From: Fistularia commersonii
Taxonomy: Eukaryota; Chordata; Actinopteri; Syngnathiformes; Fistulariidae
DNA: 64,000 nt
Assembly (NCBI GenBank): GCA_037954325.1
Contig: JBBMNZ010000027.1
Span: forward strand, 5,707,001-5,771,000
Direction: 5' to 3'
In this document: positions 55,801 to 64,000 of the stretch, piece by piece
How positions within the stretch are numbered: position 1 is the stretch's first letter
Layout of the letters: every line of letters starts with the position of its first letter
Notes under the pieces: model-generated
Told to the model about the DNA's origin: nothing
The model's database searches: none
The model's input: the letters and a program-made list of their open reading frames with translations, nothing else
Translations under genes and position numbers: made by a program

Positions 55801-57139
55801 ATCTGCGCCTTTAATAAATATACTGTATTTGTTATAGAGCTTGGGATATAGTGAAATCTGGATTCACTCCTCAACAAAACGTATACTCTGATACACAAAT
55901 GTCAATATCTCCTCCTGGGTTCTCTGTCTTTTTATTTCTCCCTTTCTGTAATCTCTAGCCAGCAGAGAAGCCAAGAGAGCACACTGACATTTTTGTAAGT
56001 TTTACAAAAAATACTATAGGAGATTCAAGGGAAATGCATATAACATTGCAGTACAAATGGAAATACAGAAAAGGAAGAGGAGTCAAGGTGAGTCACTGCA
56101 AGCTAGAGACATATGTGCAGGGACACTGAAGGTAATGGTGGAGGAAAGGAGGTTAAACACTTTCAGCATTGGAATGAAAAAAAGGAATGAAGACAGAAGG
56201 AGTTAAGAAGTGCCATGGGCCTAGTAGAGCTGTCAAGACAGCCATGGGGCTGTGGAACTTAAGCTTGTCAAGTAGCATTGTGCCTTACCAAGAATAACAA
56301 GAACATGTCTTAGCTCACAGTAAGGTTTTGACTTTACAGAAATGTCTTTAAGTATAAAAATACAATTTTGATATATGTTCATATATTCTGCTCGTACATT
56401 TGCAATGCTCTTTTGTTGAATCAAAGTGAGATGTGATGAAAAAGACTAGGCCTTTGCTTAGAGCTTCCCTGAAGAGCCTTTATCTATCATGTTGGATATC
56501 CCTTAGAAACATAATATTGAAATTTGACCTACAGGAGACCCCTTTGCTCCAAGCAGTGCTTTCACTCTGTGTAACCTCAAAGGGAGTGAAAAAAAATGGA
56601 GCGTTTCCTTATATTTTTCTCTTTATCTGGAGCGCAGACAGATTCACCATCGTATTTACTGTACATACACGTTGAACATGAGGAAACCTGTTCTCCTATC
56701 TTTCTCGCTGCTTATCTCCCTCTTCACCACGTGCCTCTCTGCTCAAAGGGGCAAAGGGCAGTGATTACATTAGCCCTCGGTGGGCTGACCAGATCGATGG
56801 AGAGTCACCGTTCCATCCAATATAATCACACCCACTTGCTAACAAGGCAGGTTGGTAAAGAAAGGAAGAACATTGTGACATCTCTGATTGTCATTTTGCT
56901 GTTTGCCCATGTGGAATTGTCTGTGTATTGAGAATACGAATATTGAGAGCTCCATGTTGTCTCAAACATGACGAAGCCAATCTCCCTTTCATCAAGATCT
57001 TTCTTTCAGAAGTGTCTTCCATGCTGTCTCAGACTGTCCCATTGTCTATCAAAGGCCCTCTTTTTTGGCTCCCTCTTTCTCTCCCTCACACACTGCTGTT
57101 TAATGATGGTAATTTTCTACCCAGGTCCGAGTGTGAGCT

Positions 57140-57250
57140 GATGTGGTGAGGCTCTTGGCTCCCCACTGTTCCTGATGAGGCATGATGGGAAATTACCCAG
57201 AGCTCTCTGTTGTCAGATTGTAACTCACTGTTTAGTTGTAATAAGCCGGC
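57140..57250. promoter_or_regulatory. candidate non-coding element beside inverted-repeat copy 1
   Basis: Single-copy-looking sequence with GAGGCATGATGGGAAATTAC, GTCAGATTGTAACTCACTG and GTAATAAGCCGGC, directly left of the CA tract at 57269. Weak evidence. Confidence 0.25.
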
Positions 57251-57268
57251 AAACCCCTGCATGTACAG

Positions 57269-57326
57269 ACACACACACACACACACCCACACACGCACAC
57301 ACACACACGCACAGACACACACACAC
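57269..57326. repeat. imperfect (CA)n abutting the inverted 46-bp element
   Basis: CA repeat with CCCA, CGCA and CAGA interruptions. Its right end merges into the 46-bp element at 57324. Confidence 0.93.
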
Positions 57327-57369
57327 CTCTGATTGTGTGCATTAATTACACTGTGTGAGATCACCACGG
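57324..57369 (+). repeat. 46-bp inverted repeat, copy 1
   Basis: Runs from CACCTCTGATTGTGTG through CATTAATTACACTG to GAGATCACCACGG. Its exact reverse complement is at 59724-59769. The core CATTAATTA is a homeodomain-type site. Identity stops right after CACGG; on the other side it merges into the CA tract. Confidence 0.97.
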
Positions 57370-58379
57370 TGACCACAGCTGTGTCGACCACGCCTTGCTT
57401 TCCGGGTCACTTGGGTCATCAACTCCCTATAACAGCTACAACATCGTTGCTGTCAGACACAACAGCACATAATGAGAGTCCTCCTTGCTCCGCTTGCTGC
57501 GCAGACACTAGTGCGACACTCTCTTCCATCCATCTATCACTCACTTTCCTCCACTTACTTTCCCTCTCTGTCCTGTTGTTCCCCTCACAGTTTTCAGTTT
57601 GTCGATGATTTTGTGTGTGTATGTGTGTTTGCGTGTGTGTGTGTATGTCTGTTTGTGTGTGTGCATGCGCATGTGCACGGCTGCCTGCAGTTTATTGACT
57701 GATGTAGGTGAGGAACAGGGCTCACTGGGGTGCCACTGCTGGGTGAGCGGATGGTGGTGGAGAGGGAGGAAGGGGGGCTGCCCCTGTCACTGTGGTGTGT
57801 CACCTCTGCAGCAGCGCTGTCACCAATAAATGGAGCTGTAGTGGAACCCTGTAAAGGGGATCCTGCTGAGGTACTGTTTGAATCAGCTTGGGGCCAGCAG
57901 GGGACTGCAGGTTCTGTTTGATCAACATCAGCGGATGTCCACTGTCAGCTTAACTACAAATGACCATCCACACCATCCACAATCAACATAGATAAAAGAG
58001 GTTTATGAGAAACTGCTACACATTTAAGATAATTTTAAGACAGTAGCAGAACATGTCAAGAATATGACATCAAAATGAGGAGAAATAACTATTATTATGC
58101 TGCCACTTGATGAAAATGGAGAAAGGAAGGAGATGCTTTTTGTGATAACACTAGACAAGGTCAAATCTTGGAAAAGCGAGAAGCGCCGGAACTTTCACGA
58201 TGACAACAATGAAGAGCTGTATACACACACACATATATATATATAAATACAAATATATTATCCCAATAAACTAATGCACATGCTTCATCAAGAAAAGTAT
58301 GTGAATCGTCAGTGTTTGAAAGCAGTCAGAGCTTGCATATTTAAAGGTGTCATCAATATCATGGTCTTTATATTTAAAG

Positions 58380-58800
58380 AAAGTTAAGCAGTGGCCTTAT
58401 CCAATTATCTGTTCTATTCGAATTCCTCATTAGAGTGCGAAATGAATCTTCAGATCACAGCTTTGATATCTATATCATATTGAGGGCATAGTAATTACTT
58501 TTCTCCCTACAGTGCTTGCCTGCCATGCTCAGCACCTCCCTGCAATGCTTCCTATGAAGAGAAGTTCTAGTTAATGGATAACAGTCAGCATTATCCCATC
58601 ATCTTGCTGCTGGCTGAATGTGGGCAAAATGGCAAGGCCCAAGTAAACTGGTGTGACTGAGAACGGCCTCAGATAGGGCAGAATCAGCCCCACTTGCACA
58701 CACACACACCAACACACACCCAGGGGCCAGAAGCTGACAGTAAATAAAACCGGAGTCCCTCCTTAATTAGCTCTCTCCCTGAGGGTAAAAAACAGAGAGA
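58380..58800. promoter_or_regulatory. candidate conserved non-coding block between the inverted copies
   Basis: It includes CCTTATCCAATTATCTG, CTCATTAGAGTGCG, GGCATAGTAATTACTTTTC, GTTAATGGATAACAG and CTCCTTAATTAGCTCTC. AT cores lie in non-repetitive sequence, interrupted by a short CA tract near 58.7 kb. It lies within the interval bounded by the 46-bp inverted repeats. Not aligned. Confidence 0.35.
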
Positions 58801-59723
58801 AAGTGTGTCAGTCTCTCTCTGCGTTGGACACTACTCTGCCACTACGTCCCTCTGGTCATTGAAGCCAAGGAACATGGAATATCAGTAAACAGACTTGTGT
58901 CCCCTGTAGTTTCCCATGGCCTTTATTTACCCAAGAATTGTTGATTGTTTCAAAGTCTGCAATCATTACCTAATCTGAATACATGCATCATTATTTTAAA
59001 TTGCAACTAACTTAAAAAAAAACATAAACAATTACCAATTACCTCATGCCAAGATAGAGAAAGTACTAGGATGTGTGCATTAATAGCGTCTCAATACGAA
59101 TGATGTGAATTTAGGGATTGGAGACAATGACAGTGGTAGCCTTGGTTGAAATTTTATAAATGGTAATTAAATTGAACTATCGTAAATTAATGCCTAGCTA
59201 CATTAGCGCATTGTGGAGTCACTTGTTTACTTATTAAAAATAAGGGCTTGCCATACCATTGTTTTCTGGGGGTTGATTAACCATGTCGACAATCTAACGG
59301 GGCACTGAAAGCATAAGAATAATTATCTTTCAGCATATATCCTATGTATTTTTCATGTTTCAATTGACTTTTAGCGATGCACATCTTATTTAAATGTTTG
59401 TAGCATAAGCAAATATCATAAGAGCATGTAATGCCAATCACAGATAGGTAGGAATGGAGCACAAAAGTGATGGAAGTAATCCAGATAGCAGTGCACTACT
59501 GACCCCTGCTGGTGATGTGCTAGTTCACAGGTATAAAAGGTCAGGATAATTTGATGATGTGATAGTGGTTTTAAAATCATCTCCTTTTCTTGTGATTTTT
59601 CAATTAAAAAAGAAAAGTATCTTATACAGTTACTGTTGATTTGTTATTAACTACACATCAAACAGGATAGAGAATCAGTGTGTAGTTGGAAGTAATCTAC
59701 TGAGGAACAGATGCAGTCTAAAT

Positions 59724-59767
59724 CCGTGGTGATCTCACACAGTGTAATTAATGCACACAATCAGAGG

Positions 59768-59769
<2 letters not shown>
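59724..59769 (-). repeat. 46-bp inverted repeat, copy 2
   Basis: Begins CCGTGGTGATCTCACAC and ends CACACAATCAGAGGTG; 46 of 46 bases equal copy 1 inverted. A GT tract follows immediately. The 2,354 bp between the copies show no further obvious symmetry. Confidence 0.97.

Positions 59770-59771
<2 letters not shown>

Positions 59772-59827
<56 letters not shown>
59772..59827. repeat. (GT)n abutting the inverted 46-bp element
   Basis: GT repeat just right of the second 46-bp copy, on the side that mirrors the CA tract of the first copy. Confidence 0.95.
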
Positions 59828-59828
<1 letters not shown>

Positions 59829-61581
59829 AGGGGGGGGGTGAGGTCCCTTCCCCAAAACTTGTCTGCCCCTTTCCCCAACATAAAAGTGTCAAAGACTTCC
59901 AGCCCTTATCATTTTTGCAGTATTGCATGCAAGAAAATTCCAACCACACATTCCTAAAAATCTCCACCTACGGATGAACATAATAAAATCTAAAAAAGTC
60001 TAACACTGGCAAACATATAAAGCACGGTACAATATTAAGAAAAAATATTACATGTGTTGTCACACAATATGGACACAGAGTTCCGTGAAAAAGTGTAATT
60101 GTACAAATAGTAAAAAGAATAGTTTATGTAATTATTGGATAATGCATAAAGTAATGAGAAAAAATGAGCCAGTGAAGCTGAAATGTCAGAGTGTAAAATG
60201 AAACTCAATACAATGCAATACAACGATATGCATCTGTCATCTGGGAGAGTATCTCCAAATAAACGGGAGTGATTTTTATGAAAATCAGTGGAATGGTCCA
60301 AAGAAGAACCAACCAAGTGGTTTCCTGCACCAGCATGGATCACCACAGGGAAATCAGTCTATTTAGTCATTTCAGCCCTTATATGCATAGGATTCAAACA
60401 ATGTTCTGTGGATTTTGAATGGGTTTGAATGGTTCTGATATTTGAATTTACAATGGTTTTAAATGCACTTCCATAGATTTGTACAATCCTTGTGTTTCAT
60501 TTTTAGAAAGTATCATTTGTCTCCAGTGTAGTCTTCACACATAATGAGAGCAAAGTTCCCCAAGGTAGCCAAAAGGACTTGCTGAATCAATGGGGGTGGA
60601 TTACCTTCAACAAGCAGGGAATGGATATAAATGCTCACCTGTTTGGTAAGAGAACTACTTTCAGTTAGAACAATTTGTTTAGGGTCTGCAGCTTCATGTC
60701 TTGTTTGAAGGGGCATCTTAAAGCTTCTCCTCCTTCCATGGTTCAGTGTTTTATGAGGCAAAACCATGTAAGAAGAGGCCAGCAACTGTATGAGATCAGA
60801 CATGTACAGGACACACGTCATCAACAGCACATGGCAGTGGCCCTGGAGCTACAACTGACTATGAGTGGACTATCATTCTCAACTGTAACGAAAGGCCCAA
60901 TTAAGAACATTAATTCTGCTTCCTTGTCATTCTATCACTCTCTTTTTGGCCTGGAGAGCATTTAGTCTAAAGCAGTGGCCAAATGCACCCTCTTATGCTT
61001 TAATTCAATCTACTCGAGGAACTTTGTCATGTTTGGCCGAACTGGACTTCCTGGGATGAGCTTGGATATCCAGATGGACAAGGCAGCAGAGATGAGCTCA
61101 TCCAGAGGGTAAAGATGTGTAGTCGCACAGAAAATGCAGTGTGATCTCAAAGACTGATTGTACAAGGTTCTCCTAATGCACTGTGAAAAACCTGTGAGGG
61201 AAGCAGGCGCAACATGTTTCACATCAGCCTGCCTGACAACTTCTAACTGACATAGAAAAGGCTGAACTGATACAGACTTACTGTCAGTTTGAATTTCTGA
61301 AGACGGTGAAGGCGAGGAAACATTTGAGAATGTGTTTCACTTCTGTGATGTTAATTATATGTGGAGTCCAGTATGATTTCACTGTTAACAATCCCATATA
61401 ACGCCCAAGGCAGGCTGCTGAAAATGGGTTTTATATGTCAGGTTTAAGTTTTTCCTCAATATGATTTTGTTATGTGACCCTCCGTTCACATAACATACTC
61501 AGGTTTACTAAGAATAGCTACATCAGACAACACACATTTAAACCATTCATTGCATTAACTTCTAGGCTGTGACCTCATCAC

Positions 61582-61601
61582 TCTCTATAAGTTTATAGAG
61601 A
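61582..61601. repeat. 20-bp palindrome, 9-bp arms
   Basis: TCTCTATAA, GT, TTATAGAGA: perfect arms with a 2-nt spacer in AT-rich DNA. Confidence 0.9.
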
Positions 61602-62489
61602 ATGGGAGAATGATGAATGATCACCTTCCTCAGAGACTGGGCTTAAGATGGAGCTGAATAATGTGCTTAAATTAATACCAAGTAATACCATTAAATTGAG
61701 AGGATGTGATCTTATAGATGAGCTGCTTGGATGAGTATACAGGTATTATTCTGTATTCCAAAGTAAACGTGCATATACATATGTTCTCAGTTTCACTTCA
61801 CTATGAAAAGGAGCTGCATAGCCCTGTTATGTCTATCATTTGATGATATAACATCTGGGGTTACAGCACACTACATGCTGTTAAATGTCAGCACATCTAT
61901 TTCTTTGTGTTGACTATTGACGCTACAAATATTGTAATATCACTACAGGTGGCCCACAGTGCCATATTTGTGTGTTCCTGTGCCAGAGATGCTATTTATT
62001 TTTTATTCCTGATCTCTCAGTTTGGCTTGAATATATCTTTTTAGTAACTATTAAATAATAGAACAACTTTCTTACAATCATGGGAGATGGAGTTCCATGT
62101 CTCCCGGTTTGTGTACATGGATAACCATTGAGAGCTTTGGCACCTCAGGTTTAATGCAGTAACATTGAATGTGTGGTAGCATGCAGGTCAAATGTTTCAT
62201 TCCATCTATACCACTTCTCTTGTGCAGCATCTCAGGGAGGTTTAGAGATGAACCATGTTCTACATGTTCACATTCAGACCATTGAGGTCCTCCATAGAAC
62301 TGAACTTACAGTATTTGTTTGCTGGGGGGGGGGCTAAACACTTGGAGAAAATCAGTGCAGACACAGGTAGTACAAATTTGGCACCGAAAGGCCGAACGAG
62401 GCAGGAATTTTGAGCATGGAATTTTGTTTGATAGGCTACAAGCTCACTGTGCTGGTTCTAATTCATGATTTCAATCTTTTCTTTCTCTT

Positions 62490-62610
62490 TTCCTTTTGCC
62501 TGCTCCCTTCAGGAGTCACCACAGTGAATCATGTTTTCCCATCTAACCCTATTCTCTGCATCCTCCTCCCTTACATAAACTCACTCCTTATCCCTTTAAA
62601 TACATAAATC
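62490..62610 (+). repeat. probable LINE/SINE 3'-tail fragment
   Basis: CTGCTCCCTTCAGGAGTCAC, CACAGTGAATCATG, ATCTAACCCTATTCTCTGCA and ACATAAATCTCCT resemble a widespread fish retroposon tail (CTCCCTTCAGGGGTCGCCAC type). It is short and truncated. Class assignment is tentative. Confidence 0.5.
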
Positions 62611-62999
62611 TCCTATGAATGATTTTATTAAATTGTCAATCAAATTAAATGGCTTACTAGTTTGGTCTCACTTGTATCAGTATTTCAGAGTTGACAGGAT
62701 TCCCTGATGTGATGAACATGCACAAGAGGTTATTGGACCCAGCAACTACATGGAGGGGTGGAAGGCCCATTGCAGGCACACCTGAATACATTTCTGCGGA
62801 ATCTCAAACAAGAATTCCAAATGACCAGTTTAATCAGCTTTCTTTGAGAATCCTTACATTTCCCTGAGATAATTTCCATTTTCGTCATATCTCCATAGTG
62901 AGTCCAACCCCACAGCCCCCCCCTCACCGCTTTCCCAATTTACCAGATGATCCTGCTGTAAAGTGTTTCCAGATTACCAGACCTCAGTTTTCATGGCCA

Positions 63000-63090
63000 A
63001 CAGAACATTAGCATGCTTATTGCTCTCGCCGATTATCCTCACTATGTACGGTACATTAGCGAACTGTATGACTGGCCCACCCCCTGCCTG
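63000..63090. promoter_or_regulatory. candidate non-coding element near the right edge
   Basis: AACATTAGCATGCTTATTGC, CGCCGATTATCC and GGTACATTAGCGAAC: TTAGC/GATTA words in non-repetitive sequence. Weak evidence. Confidence 0.25.
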
Positions 63091-64000
63091 CACAATCGAC
63101 AGAGAGCATGAAAGAATGATCAGCCATTAGCAGGTCGGGTGTGAACTGTGAAAATGGGCTCTCACACCAATGACTACAGGAGGCCCTGATTTGCCTTAGC
63201 TTAACCTAGCATCCGTTAGCAAGGCCTGGCACTTTTTTTTACATTGTGGCAGTGCATGAACTAGCATTAGCCTGTTCTGCCCAATGTAATGCAGTGGAAT
63301 ACAGACAAGTGTAGCGTGCTGAAGCCCACTCTAGTGGAGTGCTCTGTGCAAGATCATAGTAAGACTCCTTGCTAGCATATGCTTGTGTTTAATGCAGCGA
63401 CCTGCTTCTGCATGGTGAGTTTACACATACCCTGCAGTGAAGGTACTGTGTGTGTCTGTGTGTTTGTGCGTAATATAAGTAATCAGTGTACCTCAAACAG
63501 GCAGAGTATAACTAGGCCTGGTGTGGTGAGAGTGCTGCAGACCAGCACTTGCCATCACATGTTGACTGTTTCTGCAGCTTTCTTATTTAACCCACTGTGT
63601 GTGTGTGTGTGTGGGTCTAGAGGTCAAGGGTATCAACACTGGAGTTGCCACATTTGGAAGCCACCAAAGCAACATGGCCAACAAGGTAACAGTGCTATCA
63701 TGGGACATTGCATACTGTGGTGTATTGATCGTTGTTGTTTTGTCCTTTTAAGGAAGGGTATGTTTTGCTGGATGAACTAAATACGACTGCTGTGTGTTTT
63801 CTTGAATCATGATCGTCCATCTATGCTTTTTTTTGGACAGTATTTTGATTTTGATGTATTTCCTCCCTCTGTGCTATAAGCAAGAGAGAAGACTGTCACA
63901 GGAAAAAAAGATACAAAAAGGTCTCTGGAGTGAGTATGTGTGTCTGATAGTGGATCAAGCAGTGTTAGTTTGGTCTCTGTGGATAGGATGCTATAAGAGC

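Noticed and set aside
57086..57391. Open frame sharing the peptide VVISHSVINAHNQRC with 59711-59977
   Set aside because: The shared peptide comes from the 46-bp inverted DNA repeat, not from a protein family; both frames run into CA/GT microsatellites.
63379..63780. 133-codon open frame at the right edge
   Set aside because: Interrupted by a GT tract giving Cys-Val runs; no motif recognised.

Overview
This window is vertebrate nuclear DNA and almost certainly comes from a teleost fish. Genes are split into small exons with GT/AG introns. The sequence is AT-rich and full of long CA/GT, GATA and GA microsatellites. It carries Tc1-like DNA transposon copies whose ends (CAGTGGGGAGAACAA type) I recognise as a fish type. 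There are no operons, ribosome binding sites, rRNA, tRNA or CRISPR arrays. Two protein-coding genes can be reconstructed exon by exon, both recognised from similarity to human proteins known to me; no search was run.

Region 1 (1-22000, minus strand): nine coding exons of elp4, Elongator complex subunit 4, giving 360 codons in perfectly consistent splice phase. The last exon lies beyond base 1. In other vertebrates ELP4 runs convergently towards PAX6 and its introns host PAX6 enhancers, so the left edge probably points towards a pax6 gene. Several introns hold single-copy-looking segments rich in TAATTA/TAATC cores that may be such elements.

Region 2 (22001-22173): a short head-to-head promoter shared by elp4 (leftward) and immp1l (rightward), with CCAAT boxes and a small perfect inverted repeat around a YY1-like core.

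Region 3 (22174-37900, plus strand): immp1l, the catalytic subunit 1 of the mitochondrial inner membrane peptidase. A probable untranslated first exon is followed by five coding exons encoding 172 residues, with the Ser/Lys catalytic dyad intact, and an AATAAA signal. Its introns contain a complete-ended but dead Tc1-like transposon (34212-35791), an older Tc1/mariner remnant (about 24.1-24.5 kb), copies of a dispersed repeat, and candidate regulatory blocks.

Region 4 (37900-64000): about 26 kb with no recognisable gene. It holds microsatellites, two repeat fragments and several homeodomain-core-rich islands, which fits a regulatory desert belonging to the pax6 neighbourhood. dnajc24, the usual vertebrate neighbour of immp1l on this side, was not seen. 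The most unusual structure is a perfect 46-bp element present twice in opposite orientation (57324-57369 and 59724-59769), each copy abutting a CA/GT tract. A 13-bp-arm palindrome sits at 47011-47039.

The two genes have unrelated jobs (tRNA wobble modification versus mitochondrial presequence processing). They share a promoter and a conserved chromosomal neighbourhood rather than a pathway. I found no convincing evidence of an undescribed biochemical system. The regulatory-looking calls are pattern-based and have not been tested by alignment.
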